Origin: Acidobacteriota bacterium
GTDB lineage: Bacteria > Acidobacteriota > Thermoanaerobaculia > UBA5066 > Gp7-AA6
Assembly: GCA_027307335.1 (NCBI GenBank)
Contig: DAHUXD010000036.1
Span: 1-64,000, forward strand
DNA: 64,000 bases
Direction of reading: 5' to 3'
Shown one piece after another: positions 17,952-26,904 of the stretch (position 1 is the stretch's first letter; each line of letters opens with the position of its first letter). A program made the translations under genes and the position numbers. A model generated the notes under the pieces. The model had not been told where the DNA came from. It was given only the letters and a program-made list of their open reading frames with translations, and did not search any database.

Positions 17952-19084
17952 GACCCCTCGAGGCTCTCGCGCAGAGCCTCGGCGACGCGCGCGGCCTCGT
18001 CGTCGCGGAGCTCGGGGAAGATCGGCAGCGCGAGGACCTCGCCGGCCGCGCGCTCGGCCTCCGGAAAGTCACCGGGCCGGCCGCCGAGCTCCCGGAAGCA
18101 CGCCTGGAGGTGCAGCGGGATCGGGTAGAAGACCGACGTCGCGACGCCCCGCTCCGCCATGCGCCGGCGGACCCGGTCGCGGCCGCCGGTGCGCAGGCGC
18201 ACGACGAACTGGTGGTACACGTGGCGGCGGCCCGGCAGCTCCGCCGGCAGGACGAGACGGCCGGCGCGCTCGAGGCCCGCGAGCCGTTCGCGGTAAAGCG
18301 CCGCGATCGAGCGGCGGCGCTCGTTCCATCCCGGAAGGCGAGGGAGCTTGGCGCGTAGAACCGCCGCCTGGATCGCGTCGAGCCGGAAGTTGCCGCCGAC
18401 GCGCTCGTGCACGTACGTCTGTGCCGCGCCGTGCACGCGGAGGTCGCGCAGCAGCGCCGCGAGCGCGTCGTCGTTGGTCGCCACCGCGCCGGCATCCCCG
18501 GCCGCGCCGAGGTTCTTCGTCGGGTAGAACGAGAAGGCGCCCAGATCGCCGATCGCGCCGGCCGCGCGCCCGTCCACCGTCGCGCCGATCGCCTGGCACG
18601 CGTCCTCGAGGACCGGGATTCCCCGCGCCTGCGCCACCGCGAGGATCGCTCCCATGTCGGCGCCCTGGCCGTAGAGGTGCACCGGCACGATCGCCCTCGT
18701 GCGCTCCGACAGGGCGTCCGCGAGCCGCGCGGGATCGAGCTGAAACCCGGCGGGCTCGATGTCGACGAAGACGGGCCTCGCGCCGAGCCGCGCGACGACG
18801 CCGCCCGAGGCGAAGAACGTGAAGGGCGACGTGACCACCTCGTCGCCGGGCCCGACGCCGAGCGCCATCAGGGCGACCAGCAGCGCGTCCGTGCCCGAGG
18901 AGACGCCGACGACGTGCCGGCATCCGAGGAACGCGGCGAGGTCGTGCTCGAACGACTCGACGGCCGGCCCGAGGACGAAGCGGCCCGAGGCGAACACGTC
19001 CCCGACGGCGCGGGCGATGTCCCCCTTCAGGGCCTCGTCGTACCGGGTCAGGTCGAGAACCGGAATGGACGTCGCCCGACTCAC
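17948..19084 (-). CDS. DegT/DnrJ/EryC1 family sugar aminotransferase (second copy)
   Basis: 378 aa, same family as the gene at 15880 but clearly diverged. Motifs: GRFVLGPAVESFEHDLAAF, GVSSGTDALLVALMALG, LEDACQAIGA and SFYPTKNLGAAGDAGA (PLP lysine). The TFFASGGVVARLGA segment resembles WbpE/PglE-type enzymes acting on UDP- or dTDP-4-keto or 3-keto sugars. Starts with GTG at 19084, 9 nt after a TAGAAT box. It is transcribed towards the amino-sugar operon and may supply another amino sugar. Confidence 0.92.
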   Translation of the reverse strand: MSRATSIPVLDLTRYDEALKGDIARAVGDVFASGRFVLGPAVESFEHDLAAFLGCRHVVGVSSGTDALLVALMALGVGPGDEVVTSPFTFFASGGVVARLGARPVFVDIEPAGFQLDPARLADALSERTRAIVPVHLYGQGADMGAILAVAQARGIPVLEDACQAIGATVDGRAAGAIGDLGAFSFYPTKNLGAAGDAGAVATNDDALAALLRDLRVHGAAQTYVHERVGGNFRLDAIQAAVLRAKLPRLPGWNERRRSIAALYRERLAGLERAGRLVLPAELPGRRHVYHQFVVRLRTGGRDRVRRRMAERGVATSVFYPIPLHLQACFRELGGRPGDFPEAERAAGEVLALPIFPELRDDEAARVAEALRESLEGS

Positions 19085-19093
19085 GCGGAGAGG

Positions 19094-19099
19094 ATTCTA
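19094..19099 (-). promoter_or_regulatory. -10-like box (TAGAAT) for second aminotransferase
   Basis: Minus-strand TAGAAT, 9 nt before the GTG start at 19084. No clear -35. Another leaderless-type head. Confidence 0.4.
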
Positions 19100-19159
19100 T
19101 CCGTCCGGCGATGCAACGTTTCTCCTCCCGGCTCCGTTCTGTTCTTCGAGGAAGCCGTC

Positions 19160-19873
19160 ATGCGAAGACCGAGCGCGCTCACGATCCCTCTGGCCCTCGG
19201 CTCGTTCGTCCTGGCGGGCGCGACGGCTCTCGGGGTGGACTATCCCAACCTGAGCGGCACCTGGCAGCTCGACAAGGACGCGAGCGACGACGCGCAGAAA
19301 GCCATGAAAGAAGCCCGCGCGGCCGAAAACCGGGGCGGCGGAGGCGGAATGGGCGGCGGACGCGGCGGCCATGGCGGCGGCATGGGAGGCGGAGGCGGAA
19401 TGGGCGGCGGACGCGCAAGCCGCGGGGATTCCGGGAGCCAGAGTGCCAGCGGCAACGGGGACTGGTTCGGCGCGCTCGACACCCTCGTCATTCAGCACGC
19501 CGAGCCCTCGCTGACGATCACCGACGCCGCGGGCCGGGTCCACGCCCTCTCCACGGACGGCCGCAAGACCGAGGACGAGCGGTCCCATGGGGGCACGACG
19601 ACGGTGACGGCGACCTGGAAGGACGGACACGTCGAGGTGGTCTCGCGCCCGCAGAACGGTTCGAAGATCACCGAGACCTATTCGATCACCGCCGACCGCT
19701 CCCAATTGACGGTCGTGACGAAAATCGAAGGCGCGCGCGGCCCCGCGTTCACGATCCGGCGCGTGTACGAAGCGGTCCAGCCGGGGGCGCCGAAGCCGAC
19801 CCCGCCCGCGCGCCGGTCACCGGCGACCCCGCCGCCGGCCGGAGACGACGACGGCGTCGACCCGTCGGTCTAG
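19160..19873 (+). CDS. Secreted protein of unknown function with Gly-Met-rich insert
   Basis: 237 aa. The signal peptide (residues 1-25, ending near ATALG) is followed by DYPNLSGTWQLDKDASDD, a lipocalin-like opening (NLSGTW) seen in many secreted proteins. A glycine-rich stretch containing GGGGGMGGGRGGHGGGMGGG interrupts the domain. The rest looks beta-rich (LTITDAAGRVHALSTDGRK, TVTATWKDGHVEVV), and the tail is Pro-rich. The Gly block is encoded by a 25-bp direct repeat (19340-19364 and 19391-19415). ATG at 19160 is used because it begins the signal peptide and a GAGGA sequence lies upstream. Function unknown. Confidence 0.75.
   Translation: MRRPSALTIPLALGSFVLAGATALGVDYPNLSGTWQLDKDASDDAQKAMKEARAAENRGGGGGMGGGRGGHGGGMGGGGGMGGGRASRGDSGSQSASGNGDWFGALDTLVIQHAEPSLTITDAAGRVHALSTDGRKTEDERSHGGTTTVTATWKDGHVEVVSRPQNGSKITETYSITADRSQLTVVTKIEGARGPAFTIRRVYEAVQPGAPKPTPPARRSPATPPPAGDDDGVDPSV
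19340..19415 (+). repeat. 25-bp in-frame direct repeat in glycine-rich coding region
   Basis: Identical 25-bp units at 19340-19364 and 19391-19415, offset 51 bp (17 codons), so copy-number change would keep the frame. Encodes the repeated GGGMGGGR segment. Confidence 0.8.
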
Positions 19874-21225
19874 CCTCGACCCGGCGAGCGCGGGCACGGC
19901 TCGTGCGGCCGTCGCCGCAGGAGGTGCGCCGTGAACCCGTCGGTCGTCGCATCCGGAAAGAGCCGCAGGCGCGCTCCGTCGACGAACGGCTCGAGCCCGG
20001 CCGGGGCGGCGATTGGCGCCTTCTCGAGTTCCGGCGCGCGGCCGACGACCGCGTCGACCACGCGCTCGTTCTCTTCCTCCTCGAGGCTGCACGTCGCGTA
20101 GAGCAGATAGCCGCCGGGCGCGAGCAGAGCGGCCGATGCCGTGAGGGCCGCGACCTGCGCCCGGGCCAGCCGCTCGATCGCCTCGGGCGTGACCCGGTAG
20201 CGGATCTCGGGGTTCTTGCGCAGGGTTCCGGTGCCGCTGCACGGCGCGTCGAGGAGAACGCGGTCGAACGCGGCGCTCGGAAGCGGCGTCGCCGCGACGT
20301 CGGCCGCGACCGGCCGCACCTCGGGAACGCCCAGGCGCTTCCCGTTCTCCGCGACGCGGAGGAGGCGGCCCCACGAGCGGTCGAGCGCGAGCGTCCTTCG
20401 CGCCCGGCCGTGCGCGATCGCCGACAGGGACTTGCCGCCCGGCGCCGCCGCGAGATCGACGAGGAGGTCCCCCTCGGGAAGCAGCAGCGGCAGGAGCTGC
20501 GAGCCGACGTCCTGGATGCTGAAGCGTCCCTCGGCAAACGCCCGCGCGCGGAGCGGGTTTCCGGATTGGACGGTCAGCGCGAGGGGCGCGATCGGGGACG
20601 GCTCGGTCACGACGCCCTCGCGTGCGAGGCCTTCGCGCAGAGCGTCGCGGGTCCCCCGCCGCGGATGGACGAGGAGGTCGAGCCGGGGCGCCGCGTTGTC
20701 GGCCTCGAGGATCGCGCGCGTCCGCTCGGGGCCGAACCGCGCGAGCCAGCGCTCGACGAGAAACGCCGGATGCGAAAAGTGGCGGGCGAGCGCCGCCGCG
20801 TCCCGGGCGTCCTTCGGCGGCCCGGGCTGCGGCAGCAGGAGGACCCCTCGCAGCACGCCGTTGACGAGCCGCGCCGCACCCTCGCCGCCGCTGCCGCGAG
20901 CGAGGTCGACCGCCTCGCTCACCGCGGCGTAGGCGGGGATCCGATCGAGATGTCGCGCCTGGTAGAGCGCCACCTCGAGGATCTCGCGCAGGTTCGGCGC
21001 GAGCTTGCCCAGCGGCACGCGGCACATTCCGGCGATCTCGTCGTCGAGCGCGGACTTCCAGCGCAGCACGCCGAGCACGAGCTCGCGCAGGAGGTCCTGG
21101 TCGGGCCGGGACAGGCCGCGCGCCATCTCGCCCGCGAGAGGGCCCGCGCGCTCGCCCCGCTCGAGCACCCGCCGCAGCGCCTCGACGGCCCGGCCGCGCG
21201 CCGTCGCCGGCCGCGACCGCTTCAC
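19870..21225 (-). CDS. rsmB: 16S rRNA (cytosine-C5)-methyltransferase RsmB
   Basis: 451 aa. An N-terminal NusB-like helical domain (about residues 1-140) is followed by a SAM-binding RsmB/Nop2 domain with DLAAAPGGKS, DAPCSGTGTLRKNPEIRY (one catalytic Cys) and YATCSLEEEENE (second Cys). Methylates C967 of 16S rRNA in E. coli. GTG at 21225 forms a GTGA overlap with fmt, the common fmt-rsmB pairing. The usual def gene is absent upstream of fmt here. Confidence 0.93.
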   Translation of the reverse strand: MKRSRPATARGRAVEALRRVLERGERAGPLAGEMARGLSRPDQDLLRELVLGVLRWKSALDDEIAGMCRVPLGKLAPNLREILEVALYQARHLDRIPAYAAVSEAVDLARGSGGEGAARLVNGVLRGVLLLPQPGPPKDARDAAALARHFSHPAFLVERWLARFGPERTRAILEADNAAPRLDLLVHPRRGTRDALREGLAREGVVTEPSPIAPLALTVQSGNPLRARAFAEGRFSIQDVGSQLLPLLLPEGDLLVDLAAAPGGKSLSAIAHGRARRTLALDRSWGRLLRVAENGKRLGVPEVRPVAADVAATPLPSAAFDRVLLDAPCSGTGTLRKNPEIRYRVTPEAIERLARAQVAALTASAALLAPGGYLLYATCSLEEEENERVVDAVVGRAPELEKAPIAAPAGLEPFVDGARLRLFPDATTDGFTAHLLRRRPHEPCPRSPGRG

Positions 21226-22160
21226 GGCGAGGCCTGGAAGCGGGCGGGGAGGCGGATCGAGCGCGCGAGCTCGGCGCCCGTGACCGGATTTCTTCCCGCG
21301 CGCTGCAGGCGCTCGAGGACGAGCGCCGTGCCGGCGCCCGCCGACGCGACGAGCTCGCCGCCCTCGAGGCGCAGGTCGCCGGGCTCGCCCTCCCCGCCGG
21401 CCGACGCCGGCCGCGCCGCGAGGATCTTGACGCGTTCGCCCCCGAGAAACGTGAAGAGGCCGGGCCACGGGGTGAAGGCGCGCAGCCGCCGCGCGAGCTC
21501 TTCCGCGGGACGCGTCCAGTCCGCGGCCGCATCCTCGCGCCGGATCGGACGGCAGAGGGACGGCTCGCCCCGCTGCGGCCGCGGCGACAGCGTTCCCGCC
21601 TCGAGCCCGCGGAGCGTCTCGACGAGGAGCTCGCCGCCGATGGCGGCGAGCCGTGAGGACAGCGCGCCGGCCGTCTCGCCCTTCCCGATCGGCACGCGCC
21701 GCTCGAGGTACACCGGCCCCGTGTCCAGCCCTTCCTCCATGCGCATCGTCGCGACGCCCGTCTCGGGGTCGCCCGCGAGGATCGCCGCCTGGACGGGCGA
21801 GGCGCCGCGGTGGCGCGGCAGGAGCGAAGCATGCACGTTGACGCAGCCGAGCGGCGGGATCGAGAGGAGATCCGGCGGGAAGATCCGCCCGTAGGCGACC
21901 ACCGCGATCGCGGCCGGCCGCGCGGCGGCGAGGGCCTCGCGAAGGGCCGCATTGTCGCGCAGGCGCTCGGGCTTCTCGAGCGGGAGGCCGCGCGCGGCGG
22001 ACCACGAAGCGACGGCGGACGGTCGAAGCGCGGCGTGCCGCCCGACCGGGCGGTCCGGCTGCGTGACGACGAGCGGCACCGGGAAGCCGGCGGCGACGAG
22101 CGCGGCGAGAGGCGGCACGGCGAAATCGGGAGTGCCGAAGTAGACGACCCGCGCCGTCAT
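21222..22160 (-). CDS. fmt: Methionyl-tRNA formyltransferase
   Basis: 312 aa, standard length. Formylates Met-tRNAi using 10-formyl-THF. Catalytic motif: VNVHASLLPRHRGASP (Asn, His) and EEGLDTGPVY (Asp). N-terminal GTPDFAVPPL is typical, and the C-terminal tRNA-binding OB domain follows WTRPAEEL. Coupled to rsmB by GTGA. Upstream is a small membrane protein gene on the same strand. Confidence 0.96.
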   Translation of the reverse strand: MTARVVYFGTPDFAVPPLAALVAAGFPVPLVVTQPDRPVGRHAALRPSAVASWSAARGLPLEKPERLRDNAALREALAAARPAAIAVVAYGRIFPPDLLSIPPLGCVNVHASLLPRHRGASPVQAAILAGDPETGVATMRMEEGLDTGPVYLERRVPIGKGETAGALSSRLAAIGGELLVETLRGLEAGTLSPRPQRGEPSLCRPIRREDAAADWTRPAEELARRLRAFTPWPGLFTFLGGERVKILAARPASAGGEGEPGDLRLEGGELVASAGAGTALVLERLQRAGRNPVTGAELARSIRLPARFQASP

Positions 22161-22182
22161 GGTGTCGGCTCCCGCGGCGGCG

Positions 22183-22569
22183 TCAGGAGGGCGAGCCCCC
22201 GGTTCCCGGATCCTCCGCGGGGGCGGGCTCGGGCGCGGACGCCGGCGGCGCTCCGGGCGCCGGATGACGGAGCCTCCAGAGCCGGCGCACCGCCCGCAGT
22301 CCGACGGCCGCGAAGAAGACGAGCGCGAGCGCGTTCGCGACGCCGAAGAGGATCCACACCCGAGGCCAGGAGTTCGCGTAGCCGTAGAGGAAGACGCACA
22401 GGAAGAGGAGCAGGGCGTAGAGGGACGCGATGATCGTGCGCCGCTCCTCGTGCTCGGCGTTCCAGGGCGGATCCAGGAACCCGAGCTCCTTCGCGAGGCG
22501 GGCGACGCCCCACGCGAGCGCCGGCGCCGCGAGGAGCGCGAGGACGAAGAGCGGCCATGCCCACTTCAT
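22183..22569 (-). CDS. Small membrane protein of unknown function
   Basis: 128 aa. Three hydrophobic segments (about residues 2-20, 46-64, 68-90) and a Pro/Ala-rich hydrophilic tail. Not recognised. The ATG at 22569 overlaps the ftsK stop (ATGA), so it is co-translated with the DNA translocase and precedes fmt by 22 bp. Confidence 0.65.
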   Translation of the reverse strand: MKWAWPLFVLALLAAPALAWGVARLAKELGFLDPPWNAEHEERRTIIASLYALLLFLCVFLYGYANSWPRVWILFGVANALALVFFAAVGLRAVRRLWRLRHPAPGAPPASAPEPAPAEDPGTGGSPS

Positions 22570-24902
22570 CGCGGCTGGCGGTCGACTTCGGCGAAGTAGT
22601 CCTCCGCGACGAGGACCTCGCGCGGCTTCGACCCGCGCGGCGGCCCGAGCAGGCCGTCGCGCGCCATCATGTCGATGAGCTTGCCCGCGCGCGAGAAGCC
22701 GACGCCCATGCGCCGCTGGAGGAACGAGATCGACGCCATCTTCTCGCGCACGACGAGACGCGCGGCCTCGTCGTAGAGCGGGTCGGTCTCGTCGCCGGCG
22801 TCGTCGCGCTGCACGGACTCGCTGCGGTCCTTCGTGATCTCCTCGTCGAACTGCGGCTTCGCCTGCTTCTTCAGGAACTTCACCAGCGCCGCGGTCTCCT
22901 GCACGGACACGTAGGCGCCGTGCACGCGCTTCAGGCGCGAGGTCCCCGGCGGCAGGAACAGCATGTCGCCGCGGCCGAGCAGGCGCTCGGCGCCGTTGCC
23001 GTCGAGGATGACGCGCGAGTCGATCTTCGAGGACACCTTGAAGGCGATGCGCGACGGCATGTTCGCCTTGATCACGCCCGTCAGCACGTCCACGGACGGC
23101 CGCTGCGTCGCGACGACGAGATGGATCCCGACCGCGCGCGCCTTCTGCGCGATGCGGACGATCGACTCCTCGACCTCCTTCGGCGCCGTCATCATCAGGT
23201 CGGCGAGCTCGTCGATGATGATGACGATGAGCGGCATCGGCTCGAGCTTGAGGTCCGGATCGTCGGGATGCTGGGCGCGGACGCGGGCCACGGCCTCCGG
23301 GTCCTTGATGGCCGCGTTGTACTGCTCGGCGTTGCGGACCTGGCCGAAGTCGGAGAGCGTCTGGAAGCGCTCCTCCATCTGCGCGACGGCCCACTTCAGC
23401 GCGTTCGCCGCCTTCTTCGGATCCGTGATGATCGGCGTCGCGAGGTGCGGGAGGCTCTCGTACATCTCGAGCTCGACCATCTTCGGGTCGATGAGGATGA
23501 GCTTCACCTTGTCGGGCGACGCCTTGTAGAGGACCGAGGTGATGAGCGCGTTGATGCCGACGCTCTTGCCGGAGCCGGTGGTGCCGGCGATGAGGAGGTG
23601 GGGCATCGCCCTTAGGTCGTCCACGACCGGCTCGCCGTGGATGTCCTTGCCGAGGGCGAGCGTCAGCAGCGAGCGCGAGCTCTGGAAGCGCTCGGACTCG
23701 ACGACGTCGCGGACCGCGATTACGTCGCCGCCTCCGGGGTTCGGCACCTCGATGCCGACGCTCGCGCGGCCCGAGAGCCGCTCGACGCGGATCGACTCCG
23801 CCGACAGCGCGAGCGCGAGGTCCTCGGAGAGGCCCATCACCTGGTTGACCTTGATGCCCGCGGCGGGACGGAACTCGTACGTCGTGACGACGGGGCCAGG
23901 GTGGTACTCGGTGACCTCGCCCTCGACGCCGAACTCGGCGCACTTGGCCGCGATGAGGCGCCCCGTCTCCGCCAGCGCCCTGCGGTCGATGGCGTGGGCG
24001 GACTGGGGCTGCTTCTCGAGGAGCGAGACCGGCGGAAGCGCGTAGCCGTCGAGCGTCAGCGGCAGGCTCTGCTGCGGCTCGGGCTTCTTCTTCGGCGCCG
24101 CGGCCGCTGCCGGTGTCTTCGCCCGCGTCGGGGCCGTCGTCTTCTTGATCGAGAACTTGCCGGGGCCCGGGACCTCGCGGACGATGGGGGGCGCGTCGTC
24201 GGGCGCGAAGGGAATGTCCTCGAGCGAGACCTCCTCCTTCTTGGCCTTCTCGAGATGCTTCGTCACGACGGTCCGGCGGAGGCGCTCCTTGGTCCGCCGG
24301 TCCCGGCTCCGGGCCCAGCCCACCGTGAGGCGCCCCGCCAGGCTCGCGAAGCGCACCCTCAATCTCAGGAAGACGTCCGCGAGGGAGACCCGGGTCGCGA
24401 GGGGAACGGCGAGCAGAGCGAGCGTCAGCGCGAGGAGCACCGCACCCGTCGTGCCGATGCGCGACCGGAACAGGTCCGCGAGCGCGCGCCCGATCACGCC
24501 GCCGGTGTCCATGTCCTCGCCGCGGAGGCGGCGGTGGCCGAGCGTCAGCGCGAGGAGCATCGGGAAGGCGGCGAGGGCGAGGCCGAACCCGGCCGCCTTG
24601 GTGCCGGGATTGGGAAGCGGACGGGCCCAGAAGCGCCGCCAGCCGAGGACGAAGAGGAGCGCGGTCGCGCCCCAGGCCGCGAGGCCGAAGACCGAGTAGA
24701 GGGCGGCCGCGAGAGAGGCGCCGAAGCCGCCGATCCAGTTCGTCGGCGAGGCGGCCTCGCCCCCCGCGGTCCACGAGAAGATGTTGGGGTCGTGCGGGTC
24801 GTACGACGCGAGCGAGAGCGCCGCGAGCAGCCCGGCGAGCAGCAGCAGGAGTCCGATCGCCTCGCTCGCGAGACGGCTCTTCCGGAACGGTTCCTGGCTC
24901 AA
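22566..24902 (-). CDS. ftsK: DNA translocase FtsK/SpoIIIE
   Basis: 778 aa. Four or five N-terminal membrane helices (about residues 10-170), a Pro/Lys-rich linker, then the alpha/beta motor with Walker A GTTGSGKSVGIN and Walker B IVIIIDELADLMM. The C-terminal gamma winged helix (FLQRRMGVGFSRAGKLIDMM) reads the polar DNA motifs that direct translocation towards dif. It moves chromosome ends through the division septum. No ATG lies at the right place, so TTG at 24902 is the best start. GATAAT lies about 10 nt before it. Confidence 0.93.
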   Translation of the reverse strand: MSQEPFRKSRLASEAIGLLLLLAGLLAALSLASYDPHDPNIFSWTAGGEAASPTNWIGGFGASLAAALYSVFGLAAWGATALLFVLGWRRFWARPLPNPGTKAAGFGLALAAFPMLLALTLGHRRLRGEDMDTGGVIGRALADLFRSRIGTTGAVLLALTLALLAVPLATRVSLADVFLRLRVRFASLAGRLTVGWARSRDRRTKERLRRTVVTKHLEKAKKEEVSLEDIPFAPDDAPPIVREVPGPGKFSIKKTTAPTRAKTPAAAAAPKKKPEPQQSLPLTLDGYALPPVSLLEKQPQSAHAIDRRALAETGRLIAAKCAEFGVEGEVTEYHPGPVVTTYEFRPAAGIKVNQVMGLSEDLALALSAESIRVERLSGRASVGIEVPNPGGGDVIAVRDVVESERFQSSRSLLTLALGKDIHGEPVVDDLRAMPHLLIAGTTGSGKSVGINALITSVLYKASPDKVKLILIDPKMVELEMYESLPHLATPIITDPKKAANALKWAVAQMEERFQTLSDFGQVRNAEQYNAAIKDPEAVARVRAQHPDDPDLKLEPMPLIVIIIDELADLMMTAPKEVEESIVRIAQKARAVGIHLVVATQRPSVDVLTGVIKANMPSRIAFKVSSKIDSRVILDGNGAERLLGRGDMLFLPPGTSRLKRVHGAYVSVQETAALVKFLKKQAKPQFDEEITKDRSESVQRDDAGDETDPLYDEAARLVVREKMASISFLQRRMGVGFSRAGKLIDMMARDGLLGPPRGSKPREVLVAEDYFAEVDRQPR

Positions 24903-24987
24903 TCGCCCGTCATTATCGGACGGAAACCGGCAAAGGGCCAGCGCACCGGCCCGGATCGGCGCGGCGTGGCACAATCGACTCGGACGG

Positions 24988-25845
24988 ATGGAGACCGAGA
25001 AGAAGCGGATCCTGTTTCTCTGCACCGGCAACGCGGCGCGCAGCCAGATGGCGGAGGCGCTCGCGCGCATCGACTACGGCGACGTGGTCGAGCCGGTGTC
25101 CGCGGGCTCCCGCCCGGCGGGCTTCGTCCATGAGCTCGCGGTCCTCGCGATCGCCGAGCTCGGCGTCTCGATCGAAGAGGCCGAGTCGAAGCCCGCGGAG
25201 GACTACTCGGCGGAGAAGCTCGACCTCGTCGTCACCGTCTGCGACTCCGCCGCCGCCGACTGTCCCACCTGGCCCGGCGCCCGGCACATCGTCAACTGGT
25301 CGATCGCCGACCCGAGCTTCGTCCGGGGCACCGAGTCGGAGCGCCTCGACGCCTTCCGGACGACACGGGACGAGCTGCGGCGCCGGATCGACGGGCTCAT
25401 CGAGGCCCTGCGCCGCTCCGTGCCGCGCCGCACCGATGCCGAACTCCTCGCCGAGGGCGCGCGGATCCTCGAGGCGACGATGGCGGATCACGGCTTCCGT
25501 TTCGGCGGCGTCTCCGAGGAGAAGGTCGGCCACCGCGTCGCCGCCCGGGGGCGCTTCAGCCGCCGGGGCCGCGCGCTCGACCTGGAGGTTCGATCCGGCG
25601 TCGCGATCGCCGCCTACGTCGCGCGGGAACGGCTGCTCCTCCACCCCGACTACATGGCGGGACTCGGGGCGACGGCCGCGATGCGCTACCCGGGCCTGTC
25701 CTCGGATCCCCTGGACGCGTTCCGACGCCTGCGCGCCGACCTCGTCCGCTTCGCCCGGCCGTTTCTCGCGGGCCGGGGGATGCGCGAGTTCGAGAAGATC
25801 GCGGACGCCCACGGCGCGAGCAACGGGCCCGCGAAGACGGCATGA
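24988..25845 (+). CDS. ArsC-like low-molecular-weight phosphatase fused to an unrecognised C-terminal domain
   Basis: 285 aa. The N-terminal 145 residues match thioredoxin-coupled arsenate reductases: FLCTGNAARSQMAE with C12 and R18 (CX5R), VTVCDSAAADCP with C85 and C92 as the redox pair, and the ADP aspartate at D108. The remaining about 135 residues (SVPRRTDAELL to the end) do not match ArsC; they contain ATMADHGFRFGG and LHPDYMAGLGATAAMRYPG. ArsC proteins normally end near 135 aa, so this is a fusion. No arsenite pump or arsR gene is nearby, so arsenate need not be the substrate. Confidence 0.8.
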   Translation: METEKKRILFLCTGNAARSQMAEALARIDYGDVVEPVSAGSRPAGFVHELAVLAIAELGVSIEEAESKPAEDYSAEKLDLVVTVCDSAAADCPTWPGARHIVNWSIADPSFVRGTESERLDAFRTTRDELRRRIDGLIEALRRSVPRRTDAELLAEGARILEATMADHGFRFGGVSEEKVGHRVAARGRFSRRGRALDLEVRSGVAIAAYVARERLLLHPDYMAGLGATAAMRYPGLSSDPLDAFRRLRADLVRFARPFLAGRGMREFEKIADAHGASNGPAKTA

Positions 25846-25849
25846 CGCG

Positions 25850-26860
25850 CTAGGGTTTCGTCACCACCTCGTCCCAGGCGATCGCCGCCGCGCCCTGGAA
25901 CCGGTCCCTGTAGCCGTCGTACTTCCGGTACGCGGGCAGGTCGACCGACGCGAGGAACTGCTCCTTCGTCCGGCCCGCCGCTCTTGCCGCGCGAGCGGCG
26001 TCGAGCAGGTCGGCGACGAACTGCCGCGCCCCCTTCAGGCCGGCGAGGTCCGACACGTCGCCGTGCCCGGGGATCACGGTCACGTTCGGCGGCACCCGCG
26101 CGAGCACCTGGTCGATCGCGGCGAGATACCCGCGCGCCGAGCCGCCGGCGCCGACGTCGATGAACGGGATCATGTCGTGGAAGTACAGGTCGCCCATGTG
26201 GACGACGTTCGCCTTCGTGAAGTAGACGACGCTGTCGCCGTCCGTGTGCGCCGGCGGCGTGTGCCAGACCTCGATGGTCTCGCCGCCCACGTGAATCCGG
26301 AGCTCCGAGTCGAAGGTCACGACGGGCGCGGCGATCTCCTCGACCTTCACCTTCTTCGCCCACGCGATCGCGTCCTCGAGGGACTTCACGTCCTCCGCGT
26401 TGCCGGCCTTCTTCGCCTCCTCGAGCTCCTTCGGGTACTCGGCGAGGATCCTCTGCGGGGACTCGAGCATCCGGCGCCGCACGCTGTCGTGCGCGATGAT
26501 CACGGCGAACTGCCGGAAGGTCTCGTTGCCGCCCGTGTGGTCGCCGTGGTGGTGCGTGTTGACCAGGTACTTGATCGGCTTGTCGGTCACCGAGCGGATC
26601 TGCGCGAGGATGCCGGGCGCCACGTCCTGGTACTCCGAGTCCACCATCACGACGGCGTCCCCGCCGACGAAGAAGCCGACGTTGCCGCCCCGCCCGTACA
26701 GCACGTAGACGCCTCCCGGGAGCGGCTGCAGGCGGAAGACGTCGCCGGGCCTGCGCTCGTGGTGGTCCGGGGTCGGCGTCGGGTTCGGCGTCGCAGCGAC
26801 CGTGACGACGAGCGCGGCGGCGGCGAGCGCGAAGAGCGGGGCGCGGCGGAGCTTCCGCAT
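25850..26860 (-). CDS. Secreted MBL-fold metallo-hydrolase
   Basis: 336 aa. Signal peptide (residues 1-23, cleavage near VAA/TPN), then a metallo-beta-lactamase fold with THHHGDHTGG as the metal motif, WHTPPAHTDGDSVVYF, and IPGHGDVSD. The pattern is that of periplasmic subgroup proteins resembling SoxH or B3-like hydrolases rather than true lactamases. A 40-residue helical insert follows the first metal motif. An AAGGAGG ribosome site precedes the ATG. Substrate unknown. Confidence 0.82.
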   Translation of the reverse strand: MRKLRRAPLFALAAAALVVTVAATPNPTPTPDHHERRPGDVFRLQPLPGGVYVLYGRGGNVGFFVGGDAVVMVDSEYQDVAPGILAQIRSVTDKPIKYLVNTHHHGDHTGGNETFRQFAVIIAHDSVRRRMLESPQRILAEYPKELEEAKKAGNAEDVKSLEDAIAWAKKVKVEEIAAPVVTFDSELRIHVGGETIEVWHTPPAHTDGDSVVYFTKANVVHMGDLYFHDMIPFIDVGAGGSARGYLAAIDQVLARVPPNVTVIPGHGDVSDLAGLKGARQFVADLLDAARAARAAGRTKEQFLASVDLPAYRKYDGYRDRFQGAAAIAWDEVVTKP

Positions 26861-26889
26861 GGATCCTCCTTTTCGGCGCGGCGAAACTC

Positions 26890-26895
26890 TATACT
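26890..26895 (+). promoter_or_regulatory. -10-like box (TATACT) for radical SAM gene
   Basis: TATACT ends 9 nt before the ATG at 26905. The -35 is weak. Leaderless-type spacing, in the short gap shared with the divergent MBL gene. Confidence 0.45.
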
Positions 26896-26904
26896 CGGCG
26901 CGGC

